Shown here in pieces: positions 49,464-58,690 of a DNA stretch of 64,000 nt (within the stretch, counting starts at the first letter, position 1; every line of letters starts with the position of its first letter). Below the pieces are notes generated by a model. The model had not been told where the DNA came from. It was given only the letters and a program-made list of their open reading frames with translations, and made no database searches. The stretch covers positions 99,325 to 163,324 of the forward strand of contig JAFGCN010000007.1 of assembly GCA_016932615.1 (NCBI GenBank), read 5' to 3'. The stretch is from Candidatus Aenigmatarchaeota archaeon. GTDB lineage: Archaea; Aenigmatarchaeota; Aenigmatarchaeia; QMZS01. Made by a program: the position numbers and the translations under genes.

Positions 49464-49781
49464 CTAACTGTATTCTCTCCAGCTATAACTGCACTTGGTG
49501 CACCTGAAAAACCGGGTGGGCGGCTCATCTATGGCCCTTGTCTGCTGCATCCACCAGAATGCCTTGGGGTTTCCACATTTGCTGCATAAATTGTCAGTAA
49601 CCGGAAGTTCAACCTTGTCTTCAGCTATGGTCACAACTTTCTCCTTCTTTTCGACCTTTTCGCTGAGCTTGCTGTCTACTTCCGCCTTGCACTTTTCTCC
49701 ACAGCTTCTGCAGTAAAAAACCACTTTTTTGTCCACTTTTTTGGGGACAACCATCCCACCGCACTTTTTGCAAAACTCCAT
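49464..49781 (-). CDS. tfs: Transcription cleavage factor TFS
   Basis: 105 residues. The N-terminal zinc ribbon is FCKKCGGMVVPKKVDKKVVFYCRSC, then a linker, then the C-terminal ribbon LCSKCGNPKAFWWMQQTRAI with DEPPTRFFRCTKC. The DE pair of AIDEP is the acidic tip that enters the polymerase pore to stimulate RNA cleavage. It lies 2 bases downstream of the signal peptidase gene, probably in one transcript. Confidence 0.95.
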   Translation of the reverse strand: MEFCKKCGGMVVPKKVDKKVVFYCRSCGEKCKAEVDSKLSEKVEKKEKVVTIAEDKVELPVTDNLCSKCGNPKAFWWMQQTRAIDEPPTRFFRCTKCSYSWREYS

Positions 49782-49783
49782 TT

Positions 49784-50248
49784 TTAAATACCCAAAAGTT
49801 TATAAATAAGATATCTTGGATACCCTACATAGGGAATGTGGGCCTTTACTACGCACAAAATCTGGCCTTCCGAAACGGGGGGGTCCGGATAGTCATTATT
49901 GTCCCCTTTTATTGTGTAGCACGTGCCCTCCTGGATCCCTATTCTATAGGGGTTTTGCCCGCGGCAGAAGCTGTCATTTATGCCGATTACCCTGTGGATA
50001 ATTGGATACTTCCGGGAGGAGGCGTAAATGGCCACTTCCCCAACCTCTGGCGTATCTTTGGCGCATACTACAATATCCCCCATCTTCATCGTCGGAAGCA
50101 TAGACTCCGACACTATAACGTCAACCGGGTGGCTTGTGCCCAGGGCAAATGCAAGTGCTTGGTAAAAAGCAAACACAAAGACTACAGTAAGCACGACGTC
50201 CCAGTACTGAAACTTCCTGGCGCTTTCCACGAGTCCATCAAAACCCAT
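49784..50248 (-). CDS. Signal peptidase I (archaeal S26 type)
   Basis: 154 residues. A membrane helix (VVLTVVFVFAFYQALAFAL) precedes the catalytic box VSESMLPTMKMGDIVV (Ser49). The archaeal/ER-type histidine is in YPIIHRVIGI (His85), in place of the bacterial lysine, and the third box is IKGDNNDYPDPP. The C-terminal hydrophobic tail YPRYLIYKLLGI may be a second anchor. It cleaves signal peptides outside the membrane. Confidence 0.93.
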   Translation of the reverse strand: MGFDGLVESARKFQYWDVVLTVVFVFAFYQALAFALGTSHPVDVIVSESMLPTMKMGDIVVCAKDTPEVGEVAIYASSRKYPIIHRVIGINDSFCRGQNPYRIGIQEGTCYTIKGDNNDYPDPPVSEGQILCVVKAHIPYVGYPRYLIYKLLGI

Positions 50249-50332
50249 TAATAGGTATGAAATTAAATAATTTCCTCGAATAGTCCAAGGATGCTTTCAA
50301 AATACCGGCAAGCGGGGGTCTATTTCTGGCAA

Positions 50333-50497
50333 TTACTCAAGGGTTTCAAGAACCTTTGAAACAACGATTGACTTTCCTCCGGTTGGCTTGAGAAGGTTTT
50401 TGCCGCACTTCTCGCACTTTATGAGCCGGGTTGCCTTGTTAAAGACCACTCTCTCTGTTCCGCACTCGCACCTAACCCTCAGGAATTTTGATGCCAT
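50333..50497 (-). CDS. rps27e: Small-subunit ribosomal protein S27e
   Basis: 54 residues: MASKFLRVRCECGTERVVFN, KATRLIKCEKCGKNLLKPTG, GKSIVVSKVLETLE. The four zinc cysteines (CEC and CEKC) and the LxKPTGGK ending identify S27e. It is divergent from rpoA1 across 65 bases. Confidence 0.94.
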   Translation of the reverse strand: MASKFLRVRCECGTERVVFNKATRLIKCEKCGKNLLKPTGGKSIVVSKVLETLE

Positions 50498-50562
50498 TAG
50501 TAAATAAATCAAATTAATATTTAAGAGAGCCAGCTAATATTTAAGATTTACCTTCATCAATT

Positions 50563-52965
50563 ATGCCTAGAGTAACCCAAGCAGAATTCAGTATATTGTC
50601 CCCAACTCAGATAAAAAAACTGAGCTGTGTTGAGATAACACGTCCTGAGCTTTACGATGCTGACGGCTACCCCGTCGAGCACGGAATTGTTGACCCCAGA
50701 ATGGGTGTTGTCGACCCGGGCGTAGTCTGCAGGACCTGTGGATCCCGGCTGGGCGATTGTATGGGCCATTTTGGGCACATTGAGCTCGTTAAGCCCGTAA
50801 TACACCCGGTTTTTGCGCCTAAAATTTATGCTATTCTTTTGTCAATCTGCCACAAATGCGGTCGGCTAACTGCCCCCGAAAGCGCAAAAGGCACTGCCGA
50901 ATGCGCAAAGAAAAGGGCGGACAAGTGCCCATTCTGCGGAGAAAAGCAGCACAAGATAAGATATGAAAAGCCCACCAGCTACTATGAAGGCGGCAGGCAG
51001 ATAACCACTGACGAGCTCAGGGAAAGGTTCGAGAGGATAACTGACGAAGATCTGGATCGGCTTAAATTCAAGGGCGGCAGGCCTGAATGGATGATTATTA
51101 CAATTTTGCCTGTTCCCCCAATAACGGACAGGCCTTCAATCGTGCTTGACACTGGTGAAAGAAGCGAAGACGACCTGACTCACAAGCTTGTAGACATCGT
51201 AAGGATAAACGAGCGGCTTAAAAAGAGCTTAGACATTGGGGCGCCAGACTTCCTTATTGAAGATATTATCGAGCTTTTGCAGTACCACGTCGCAACCTAT
51301 ATCAAAAACGACCTTGCAAACGTGCCTCCGGCAAGGCACAGAAGCGGCAGGCCTCTTAAGACGCTCGCCCAGCGGCTTATCGGAAAAGAAGGCAGGTTCA
51401 GGTTCAACCTTACAGGAAAGAGGGTAAACTTCTCTGCAAGAAGCGTAATCTCTCCAGATAACTTCATAGACATAGACGAAGTCGGAATACCGCAGGTCAT
51501 TGCAAAAACGCTTACCGTGCCTGAAAAGGTAACCGAGCAGAACCTTGAGGACATGAAAAAGGCCATCGTGAACGGAAACGACAAATACCCTGGCGCAAAT
51601 TACATAATCAGGATTGACGGACTTAAGAAGAAAATTACGGAAGAAACAAAGGAATTCATCTCCCAGGAGATAATCCCGGGCTACACTGTTGAAAGGCACC
51701 TGCAGGAGGGAGACTGGGTAATCTTCAACAGGCAGCCGTCACTTCACAGGATGTCTATGATGGGACATCGGGCAAGGATAATGCCGGGAAAGACTTTCCG
51801 GCTTCACCTTTGCGCTACAACCCCCTATAACGCAGATTTTGATGGCGACGAGATGAACCTTCACGTCCCTCAGACCGAAGAGGCAAAAGCCGAGATAAAG
51901 ACGCTTATGAGCGTTGAAAAACACATAAGGACTCCAAGGTACGGCCTTCCAATTATCGGGGCAAAGCAGGACCACCTTATGGGGGCATTCTTTCTCACCC
52001 ACGACAAGGTAACCATGACCAAAAAGGAGGTTTCAAACCTTGCGTTCACCCTGGGCGTTGACGTAAAGCTTGACAAGGACACTTATACCGGAAAAGAAGT
52101 TTTTTCGCTTCTTTTGCTTCCAGGCGACCTTAACTTCAAAGGAAAAACCAAGACCGGCGAAGATGTTGTAATCGAAAACGGCCTTCTCACAAAGGGATAT
52201 ATTGATGTAAAGGCAATCGGCTCTGAGCACGGCGGCCTTCTGAACAAGATAGACCTTGTTTACGGCTATCAGGCCGGCGGAAGGTTCCTTAATGATGTCG
52301 TCCGGCTATCCCTTCTGTTCCTTACAAGCTACAATTACACAATCTCGATAAACGACTACAACGTAGACCCTGAAGGGATAAAAGAGATGCAAAAAATCAT
52401 CAAGAAGAGGGTCGAAAAGTATGTGCAAAACGGAGGCGCAAAAGAAGAACAGCTTGCCCTCGAAAGGATACTTACCGAAATTGAAGCCATCGTAAAAGAG
52501 CACCTTCCAAAAGAATCATACTCAAGAGTCGCAGCAGAGACCGGCGCAAGGGGAAACATGGTTTCCGTAGCCCAGATTACCGGCTGTTTGGGGCAGGAGA
52601 AGCTAAAGGGCTCAAGGATTACAAGGGGTTACTATGGGAGGACTCTTCCATTCTTCAAGATTGGCGAAGTCAACCCTTCCGCATACGGGTTTGTCAAAAA
52701 CGGGTACAGAAAGGGGCTTACCCCCATAGAGTTCTTCTTTGATGCCATGCACGGCCGTGAAGGTCTTTCCGATACCGCCCTTAAGACCAAGCACTCCGGT
52801 TACCTTGAAAGACGGCTTGTAAACTCACTTCACGACCTCAAGATCAGGTCAGACGGAACGGTAAGAAACGAGTCAAACCAGATTGTCCAGTTCACGCCTT
52901 TCGAGAACAACATCAACCCATACAGGACAAACAAGGGCAAAATCACGATGCAGGACCTCGTATAG
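50563..52965 (+). CDS. rpoA1: RNA polymerase subunit A' (N-terminal part of beta')
   Basis: 800 residues. The clamp zinc site CRTCGSRLGDCMGHFGHIEL, a second zinc CHKCGRLTAPE...CPFCG, the clamp-head region, RLIGKEGRFRFNLTGKRVNF and SARSVISPD, then the Mg-binding NADFDGDEMN (about 423-432), and the bridge helix EFFFDAMHGREGLSDTALKT near the C-terminus. It ends at the usual A'/A'' break. The usual downstream rpoA2 follows only after three opposite-strand genes (3.2 kb). No intein is present. Confidence 0.97.
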   Translation: MPRVTQAEFSILSPTQIKKLSCVEITRPELYDADGYPVEHGIVDPRMGVVDPGVVCRTCGSRLGDCMGHFGHIELVKPVIHPVFAPKIYAILLSICHKCGRLTAPESAKGTAECAKKRADKCPFCGEKQHKIRYEKPTSYYEGGRQITTDELRERFERITDEDLDRLKFKGGRPEWMIITILPVPPITDRPSIVLDTGERSEDDLTHKLVDIVRINERLKKSLDIGAPDFLIEDIIELLQYHVATYIKNDLANVPPARHRSGRPLKTLAQRLIGKEGRFRFNLTGKRVNFSARSVISPDNFIDIDEVGIPQVIAKTLTVPEKVTEQNLEDMKKAIVNGNDKYPGANYIIRIDGLKKKITEETKEFISQEIIPGYTVERHLQEGDWVIFNRQPSLHRMSMMGHRARIMPGKTFRLHLCATTPYNADFDGDEMNLHVPQTEEAKAEIKTLMSVEKHIRTPRYGLPIIGAKQDHLMGAFFLTHDKVTMTKKEVSNLAFTLGVDVKLDKDTYTGKEVFSLLLLPGDLNFKGKTKTGEDVVIENGLLTKGYIDVKAIGSEHGGLLNKIDLVYGYQAGGRFLNDVVRLSLLFLTSYNYTISINDYNVDPEGIKEMQKIIKKRVEKYVQNGGAKEEQLALERILTEIEAIVKEHLPKESYSRVAAETGARGNMVSVAQITGCLGQEKLKGSRITRGYYGRTLPFFKIGEVNPSAYGFVKNGYRKGLTPIEFFFDAMHGREGLSDTALKTKHSGYLERRLVNSLHDLKIRSDGTVRNESNQIVQFTPFENNINPYRTNKGKITMQDLV

Positions 52966-53021
52966 GCAAGATTGTTTCAGTTCAATACCCTCTGCCAAGT
53001 TCTTTTGACTGTTAAATATGG

Positions 53022-53702
53022 CTAAATGAACCTATCAAACGGCCGGCGAATATAATTTATTGGTGAAGTCCTTCTTCCATGGCACGTCAGCTTTCCCTCC
53101 CTGATTGCAGCATATATCTCCTTTTCGTCTTTGCCGCACTTGATTAGGTTGACTGCATTTGAAAGCTCGCCCAAATAGTGGGCATCTGCCCCATAAACCC
53201 CGGGAAGATTGTGCTGTTCTGCAAACTTCGCTGCCCTATAATTGAACCTTGTCTTTAAGCAGCGGGAATTGAAAACCTCCACGGCATCCACTTTCCTTGC
53301 AAGGTGCGCCATTTCGGGACTCGAAAGATTCATGCCAATAGCAGAAGACTTCCTTATCGAATCATAAGGGTGGGGCAGGACTGAAAACCATCCCTCTGAG
53401 CGGACCCTGTCCAGAATGTCGAAAAGCCCGCCTGACAAGTCCTCCTCAGAGCCATAAACAATCAGGTCGCCGTACTCGGTCTTTATTTCCTGCCCTATCA
53501 AAATTAAGGGATCCTCTGGCGCGGTTGCAAACTTTCTTGTCTCAATTGCTCCCCTTGTAGTGTTATGGTCAGTTATTCCCAAAATACCCAGGCGGAGCTT
53601 TTTTGCGCGGCGCAGTATGTCTTGTGGCTTATTTCTTGAATCCTGAATCCCTTTCGAAGTTATTGAATATTTCGTGTGTATGTGAAGGCAGGCAGGAATC
53701 AT
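53022..53702 (-). CDS. PHP-domain metal-dependent phosphoesterase
   Basis: 226 residues. The PHP metal motifs follow in order: CLHIHTKYSITSKGI (HxH), LGITDHNTTRGA (TDH), IGQEIKTEYGD, VLPHPYDSIRK, VEVFNSR and YGADAHYLGELSNAV (DAH). This is the TrpH/YciV-like group, acting on phosphoesters such as nucleotides. It overlaps the gatE stop by 4 bases, so the two are co-transcribed. Confidence 0.9.
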   Translation of the reverse strand: MIPACLHIHTKYSITSKGIQDSRNKPQDILRRAKKLRLGILGITDHNTTRGAIETRKFATAPEDPLILIGQEIKTEYGDLIVYGSEEDLSGGLFDILDRVRSEGWFSVLPHPYDSIRKSSAIGMNLSSPEMAHLARKVDAVEVFNSRCLKTRFNYRAAKFAEQHNLPGVYGADAHYLGELSNAVNLIKCGKDEKEIYAAIREGKLTCHGRRTSPINYIRRPFDRFI

Positions 53703-55456
53703 TGTTTAAGAAGCCCGAAAACCTCCTCGCTTTCCACGCGCTTTCCATAAAGCTTCATAAGCTCTTTTGCAGCATCAGGCCCGAAATCTGCCTTGAATGT
53801 CTCCACAAGCGCCTCCAGGTCTTTTCCGCTTATCCTCTCAAAGCCCTCAATTTTTCCGGAAAGAAGGACCTCCTCTACCGCCTTCTTTGAAATCCTCTTC
53901 CTGTCGAGCGCCTCAAGCACGAAGCAAAGCTTCTCCTCGTCAACGGAGACTCCCTGCCTCTCAACAGATTTTCTCTTGCAGGTCATTATGTCCGCAATGA
54001 CTTTTGGCTCTACTTCGTAATTTTCGACAAAGTACTCAAAGCTTGAAACGTCCTTGCTTCGGGAAATCTGCAAAGCCATCTCCCTGCCAAGCCCCAGTTT
54101 CTCGAACCTTGCGGCCTTTTCGTCAAGAGATTCGGGGGGCTTTGCCTTCTCGTAAAGCTCCTTGAGGGCAACTTTTGGCAGGTCCGGCTCAGGGTACATT
54201 CTTGCAGAGCCGGGAAGTTTCCTAGCGTACCGGGTGTTTTCCGCGTCCACAAACCTTGTTTCCTCAGGAACCCCCTGCCTCAGGTAAGTGATTCTCTCTT
54301 TTAGCAATTCAAGGGCTTCGGGAGAGGACTTTCCGCCAATAAGTATGAAAAGGTCGCATTCGTTAAAACCAAGCTCCTTTTTGATTCCCGGCACTTCTTC
54401 CGGCTCAAAGCCGTATTTTGGCAGGTCCTCATCAGAGTGGACAATGCCCCCAATCCCAAAAACCTTGACATAATTTGCAATCTCCTTTCCAAGGGTAAGC
54501 TCTCCGCACTTTTCCCTGAAAAAGCCGCCAAGGCCGCCTACTCTGAGGCCAAGAACCTTTTCCCTTGAAAGTGACCTTAGAAGCTTCGAGCCGGAATTTG
54601 AAAACCTGCTTGTGAGGTCTTTTTGGGTAAATTCGATATCCTTTCCTTTCAGCTTTTCGGAAATGGCAATCAGGTCTCTCTGGCGCTTTACCTCGTTTTC
54701 AACGACCTTGTCAAGGACCTTTACGTCCTGAAAGCCCTTCACTTCTATCCTTGCTCCACCCTTAACCGAAATGTTTATATCCTGCCGGATTGTGCCAATT
54801 CCCCTCTGAACCTTAAGAGACCTCAGGATAAGCCCAAGATTTTCCGCAAATTCCTTTGCCTGCTTTGGGTGCCATATTTCCGGCGCAGAGCTTAGCTCCA
54901 CCAGGGGAATTCCGAGCCGGTCAAGCCGGTAGTGGACGACTCCCGCCTCTTCCTTTATCTTTGTCGCGCTTTCCTCTTCAAGCTGCATTTCCTGCAGGTG
55001 AACCGGCCCAAAGCTGGTTTCAATAAAAGAATCAATAGTTCCGACACCCACAAGCGCAGTCCTCTGGTAGCCCGTGGTATTGCTTCCGTCGATTACAATC
55101 TTTCTCATCACCTGCAGAACATCAGGAACCTGCATCTTAAGCATTTTGGCAAGCTGCAGGGCAATTTCAAGTGCCTCCGGGTTAATCTCCCTTGGAAAGT
55201 CTGAATCGGTCTCAATCGAGCAGCAGTTCGGGTAAGAATGGTATACGAACTCCTTTTCCTTCGAGAATTCCTCCATCGCGGCCCGGTCGACTTTCCCTAT
55301 TTCGCTTGCTGTAGGCCTTAGGCGCCGTGCAAACACAAAAAGCTCTTCCTGATCCTCGAAATCAGCAGGGCAAGCGCAAAACAGCTTGGTTTTTGTGCCA
55401 AGCCGCTGGTGTATTTCAATACCAACCTTCAGGCCTATTTCCCTGTAATCCTCCAT
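53699..55456 (-). CDS. gatE: Glutamyl-tRNA(Gln) amidotransferase subunit E
   Basis: 585 residues. The GatB/GatE cradle is visible: GLKVGIEIHQRLGTKTKLFC, YHSYPNCCSIETDSDFPREI, TTGYQRTALVGVGT, QLEEESATKI, YRLDRLGIPLVELSSAPE, RQDINISVKGGARIEVKG. The inserted AspRS-like GAD domain (about 270-405, LTSRFSNSGSKLLRSLS...GKSSPEALELLKER) distinguishes GatE from GatB. With GatD it makes Gln-tRNA(Gln). gatD is not in the window. It is coupled with the PHP gene. Confidence 0.95.
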   Translation of the reverse strand: MEDYREIGLKVGIEIHQRLGTKTKLFCACPADFEDQEELFVFARRLRPTASEIGKVDRAAMEEFSKEKEFVYHSYPNCCSIETDSDFPREINPEALEIALQLAKMLKMQVPDVLQVMRKIVIDGSNTTGYQRTALVGVGTIDSFIETSFGPVHLQEMQLEEESATKIKEEAGVVHYRLDRLGIPLVELSSAPEIWHPKQAKEFAENLGLILRSLKVQRGIGTIRQDINISVKGGARIEVKGFQDVKVLDKVVENEVKRQRDLIAISEKLKGKDIEFTQKDLTSRFSNSGSKLLRSLSREKVLGLRVGGLGGFFREKCGELTLGKEIANYVKVFGIGGIVHSDEDLPKYGFEPEEVPGIKKELGFNECDLFILIGGKSSPEALELLKERITYLRQGVPEETRFVDAENTRYARKLPGSARMYPEPDLPKVALKELYEKAKPPESLDEKAARFEKLGLGREMALQISRSKDVSSFEYFVENYEVEPKVIADIMTCKRKSVERQGVSVDEEKLCFVLEALDRKRISKKAVEEVLLSGKIEGFERISGKDLEALVETFKADFGPDAAKELMKLYGKRVESEEVFGLLKQ

Positions 55457-55498
55457 AAATATGGCTAGGGAAAGTTAATTAGTTAGCCAAGAATCCCC

Positions 55499-56026
55499 TT
55501 ACTCTTCGCACATCGCTTCATATTCAGGCAAAGTCATTCTCCAGAAAAATGGCTGCTTTGATTCCCTTATTGGATGCCAGTACTCCCTGATCCGGTCTCC
55601 CGCAATAACTTCCTCGTCTCCGCATCTTTCGACGTCTTTCGATAAAATGAGGGAAACAAACCCTGCACCCAGAACTCCACAAGGGTCCCCCAAGAACTCT
55701 AAACGCCTAGGGCAATACGCACAGGCAAGAAGATGGTGATTTGGCAGAGCCATATAATGCGCACGGTCTTCATCAAAGCCCTGCCCGGTCAGGTCCAGGA
55801 TAGCATCTTCGTAAGCACTCTTTACCGGGTTTGGGTCTAGCTGGAATATTGGCTCAAGAGGGTTTCCCTTGCACTCCACTCTCCGCCCAAAGCCGCCATG
55901 CTCATAGCCATCCAGCCCGTACCTGTTGAAATGCCTTGCAACGGTATGGCTTGCCGCCTTCAGCTGCTTCCAGTCCAGTTCCAGTGCCAGATTGCTTATC
56001 TCCAATACCTTTGCTTCCGTCAGCAT
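55499..56026 (-). CDS. Hypothetical protein with CxYCPRR motif
   Basis: 175 residues from ATG 56026 (an upstream in-frame ATG at 56050 is also possible). The segment LPNHHLLACAYCPRRLEFLG has clustered His and Cys that could bind a metal. The start KVLEISNLALELDWKQLKAA is helical. No recognised family. It lies between gatE and rpoA2, on the gatE strand. Confidence 0.55.
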   Translation of the reverse strand: MLTEAKVLEISNLALELDWKQLKAASHTVARHFNRYGLDGYEHGGFGRRVECKGNPLEPIFQLDPNPVKSAYEDAILDLTGQGFDEDRAHYMALPNHHLLACAYCPRRLEFLGDPCGVLGAGFVSLILSKDVERCGDEEVIAGDRIREYWHPIRESKQPFFWRMTLPEYEAMCEE

Positions 56027-56141
56027 AAGGTAGATATAGTTTAAATTCAAAGGATAATGTGGGCGCCAAACCCCCTCAAAACTATTAAAAACCCGTAAAA
56101 TAAGCCAAAAGAAGTAATATATTTTTTTGTAAAGTTAATTA

Positions 56142-57236
56142 ATGGAACAAACCGAGATTGAGGCGGCTCTTTATGGCAAATTTGAAGATTTTTGCATAGA
56201 AAAGAAGATAGCTGGAAAAGAGAAGGAAAAGCTGAAGGGGCGGCTTGATTACGTCATACAGAAGGCGAAATTCGAGCCAGGAGAAGCCCTTGGAATAGTA
56301 ACCGCCCAGTCCCTATCAGAGCCAGCCACACAGATGACGATGCGAGCATACCACTTCGCAGCTTCCGCAGGCATACAGATGTCTCTTGGCCTTCCACGGC
56401 TTATTGAAATATTCGACCTTAGAAAGAACATAGACGATGTAATAACCTGCCGCCTGGAGGAAAACAGCGAAGAAAGCGCCAAGAAAATCGCGTCAGAAAT
56501 AGTAGAATCAAACCTTGAAGACGCCTTAACCACAATATCCTATGACCTTGTAAACTCAGCCGTTGAAATAGCCCTCGATAACAAGACGCTTAAGAAGCTT
56601 GGCCTCACCCAGGAGAGCGTTACTGAACTCATAAGCAAATCCATCAAAAAGCACGGCGTGGAGCTAAAGGAGGGAAAAATTACCCTTGACAAAGTTGAAA
56701 CCTACTCCGAGTACAGGGAGCTAAAGGATAAATTGCTTAAAATCCACATTGCCGGAATAAAAGGCGTTTTGGAATCCCTTATCATCAACCAGAACGGAAA
56801 GTGGATAGTCCAGTCAAGAGGAGGAACCCTTAAAAAGATACTTGCAATTGAAGGAATTGACGCCAAAAACACGCACACAACCAACATAAAGGAAATGGCC
56901 GATGTGTTCGGAATAGAGGCGGCACGCGCCCTTGTCATAAGAGAACTCATCCTTACCCTGCAGCAGCAGGGCGTAGATGTTGACAAAAGGTACATCGGGC
57001 TTGTTGCAGACGCCATGTGCGTTGACGGCGATGTCAGGGCCGTTGGAAGGTATGGGCTTATGAAAAGCAAGAAGAGCATTCTTGCCCGGCTTAACTTCGA
57101 GGAAACAATTAAGGTTCTTTTCAATGCGGCAGTGGCAAATAAAAAGGACAAGCTGAATACATTAATGGCTAACCTTATGATTGGCCAGATTTGTCCAGTA
57201 GGGACGGGAACGGTGAAACTAAAATGGAAGCTATAG
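56142..57236 (+). CDS. rpoA2: RNA polymerase subunit A'' (C-terminal part of beta')
   Basis: 364 residues. KFEPGEALGIVTAQSLSEPA and TQMTMRAYHFAASAGIQMSL form the trigger-loop region, with GLPRLIEIFD following. Near the end are DKRYIGLVADAMCVDGDVRA and VGRYGLMKSKKSILARLNFE. Length is normal. It overlaps rpl30e by 13 bases, heading the rpoA2-rpl30e-nusA-rps12 operon. Confidence 0.97.
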   Translation: MEQTEIEAALYGKFEDFCIEKKIAGKEKEKLKGRLDYVIQKAKFEPGEALGIVTAQSLSEPATQMTMRAYHFAASAGIQMSLGLPRLIEIFDLRKNIDDVITCRLEENSEESAKKIASEIVESNLEDALTTISYDLVNSAVEIALDNKTLKKLGLTQESVTELISKSIKKHGVELKEGKITLDKVETYSEYRELKDKLLKIHIAGIKGVLESLIINQNGKWIVQSRGGTLKKILAIEGIDAKNTHTTNIKEMADVFGIEAARALVIRELILTLQQQGVDVDKRYIGLVADAMCVDGDVRAVGRYGLMKSKKSILARLNFEETIKVLFNAAVANKKDKLNTLMANLMIGQICPVGTGTVKLKWKL

Positions 57237-57460
57237 TAAGGCAACTTCAGGAAGGAAAATTGGTTCTTGGGACCAACAAGACGCTAAAAATGCTTAGAGA
57301 GGGAAAAATAGCCCTTGTGTACACCACACTGTCCACGCCAGAAGAAACAAAAAAGAAGCTGGATGGGATAGACACCAAAAAGCTGAAAGCCACTGCAACG
57401 GAACTGGGCAAAACCCTAGGTAAGAATTTTCCTATAGCTATCTGCGGGGTAAGAAAATGA
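57224..57460 (+). CDS. rpl30e: Large-subunit ribosomal protein L30e
   Basis: 78 residues from ATG 57224 (MEAIVRQLQEGKLVLGTNKT, then LKMLREGKIALVYTTLSTPE), the L7Ae/L30e fold. It is shorter than typical L30e (about 100), with the central region condensed, yet its place between rpoA2 and nusA is the classic archaeal one. It overlaps rpoA2 by 13 bases and nusA by 4. Confidence 0.9.
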   Translation: MEAIVRQLQEGKLVLGTNKTLKMLREGKIALVYTTLSTPEETKKKLDGIDTKKLKATATELGKTLGKNFPIAICGVRK

Positions 57461-57852
57461 GGGTCTTTGACAAGGGGATGCTGCACTTGATTTCAATATT
57501 TGAGCTAGTCACGGGTGTCGCCCCCATGGACTGCATAGACGAGCCGGAAAAGACCTATTTTGTGGTTGACAAAAAGAAGATGGGGGCTGTCCTTGCAAAC
57601 AAAGGCAAAAAGATAAAAACGCTTGAAAACCACATCAGAAAACGGGTTGTGATATTCAGTTACCAGGAAAGCGTCGAGGAATTCCTAAAGGAAGCGATTT
57701 CCGACACTATTAAGCTTAAAGAGGCCGAAGACAAGTCACTCAAGATATTCGTAAGCGCCCATGACTCAAAAAAAGTAAAGGGCGACGGGGACGCCATTAA
57801 AAGCTTTTTGGGTAGACTTTATAATGTCGAAGACGTCGTCTTCAGGAGGTAA
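57457..57852 (+). CDS. nusA: NusA-like KH-domain transcription factor
   Basis: 131 residues, the two-KH archaeal NusA without the bacterial N-terminal domain. Core: TGVAPMDCIDEPEKTYFVVD, KKMGAVLANKGKKIKTLENH (first GxxG region), and a second KH ending GDAIKSFLGRLYNVEDVVFR. It binds RNA and is thought to act in transcription elongation or termination. It is embedded in the rpoA2-rps12 operon. Confidence 0.9.
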   Translation: MRVFDKGMLHLISIFELVTGVAPMDCIDEPEKTYFVVDKKKMGAVLANKGKKIKTLENHIRKRVVIFSYQESVEEFLKEAISDTIKLKEAEDKSLKIFVSAHDSKKVKGDGDAIKSFLGRLYNVEDVVFRR

Positions 57853-57854
57853 AT

Positions 57855-58277
57855 ATGGGAACATTTAACGCAAGAAGATTAAAACAGGTGCGAAAAAAAG
57901 CACGGCTCAACAAGAGAAAATACCGAGTCAGAATTTTCAACCTCCAAAAGAAGCTTGACCCCCTTGAAGGAGCTCCCCAGGCAAAGGGGCTTGTCCTTAG
58001 CAAGAGGCAGGTCGAACAGAGGCAGCCGCACTCGGGAATGCTTAAGTGCGCAAGGGTAAAGCTTATCAAGAACGGAAAGGAGATAACCACCCACCTTCCA
58101 AGAGACGGCGCGCTAAAGCATGTCCAGGAGCACGATGAGGTCACAATCGAGTACATTGGCGGCTCCCAGAAAAAGGCATACGGAAGCCTCGGTGGCGTCA
58201 AATACAGGGTATTCAAGGTCAATGGAATCAGCCTAGATATGCTTAGAAGGGGCAAAAAGCAGAGGTCCTCGAAGTAA
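57855..58277 (+). CDS. rps12: Small-subunit ribosomal protein S12
   Basis: 140 residues. DPLEGAPQAKGLVLSKRQVE, RQPHSGMLKCARVKLIKNGK, HLPRDGALKHVQEHDEVTIE and the basic end DMLRRGKKQRSSK match archaeal S12, which sits at the decoding centre. Two changes from consensus are seen: QPNSAIRKC reads QPHSGMLKC, and the highly conserved PGDGA reads PRDGA. The usual rps7 does not follow. The 3' end is duplicated downstream (58691-58771, and a 13-base remnant at 59216). Confidence 0.95.
   Translation: MGTFNARRLKQVRKKARLNKRKYRVRIFNLQKKLDPLEGAPQAKGLVLSKRQVEQRQPHSGMLKCARVKLIKNGKEITTHLPRDGALKHVQEHDEVTIEYIGGSQKKAYGSLGGVKYRVFKVNGISLDMLRRGKKQRSSK
58236..58267 (+). repeat. rps12 3'-end direct repeat, copy 1 (inside rps12)
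   Basis: 32 bases starting GATATGCTTAGAAGGGGC, encoding DMLRRGKKQR of S12. Identical to 58730-58761. Confidence 0.9.
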
Positions 58278-58318
58278 TAGATAATTACTATATAATAAAT
58301 ACTTTTTTAATAACTCTT

Positions 58319-58684
58319 ATGCACAGACCTAGATTTGATATGGACGAAATGAGGGCATATGTAATCTCAGAATTAAAGAACTTGAGAATAAATCCTACAC
58401 ATCAAGATTACACTGAGGACTACTCCCTCATAGACCCAGACACAACCTACCATGAGGTGAATATTCCCATTCCTGGAGCAACCATTGCAATTGGAGATGT
58501 TGGTAAGATAGGATCTACCTATAGGAAGGTTGCTTATGTCCATATTAAAACATCCTTGGAGGACCTACCCTTTAGTGACCGATACGAGATTTTAGACTTT
58601 ACCACTCGCAGAAAGTTCAAAAGGGCGTTGTCTCGTGGGATGAATAGTGTCTTGCTACATAAAGACCGTATTTTACCCCGTTAA
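58319..58684 (+). CDS. Hypothetical protein between rps12 repeats
   Basis: 121 residues: MHRPRFDMDEMRAYVISELK, then YTEDYSLIDPDTTYHEVNIP and a basic C-terminus (RRKFKRALSRGMNSVLLHKD). No known family; the layout (helix, beta-rich middle, basic helix) is that of a small soluble protein. Codon use is AT-rich compared with rps12. It lies between two copies of the rps12 3' end, so it looks inserted. Confidence 0.55.
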   Translation: MHRPRFDMDEMRAYVISELKNLRINPTHQDYTEDYSLIDPDTTYHEVNIPIPGATIAIGDVGKIGSTYRKVAYVHIKTSLEDLPFSDRYEILDFTTRRKFKRALSRGMNSVLLHKDRILPR

Positions 58685-58690
58685 GAAGAA

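Noticed and set aside
50563-52965. Inteins in the RNA polymerase genes
   Set aside because: Lengths of RpoA', RpoA'', RpoB' and RpoB'' are normal and conserved motifs run without interruption.
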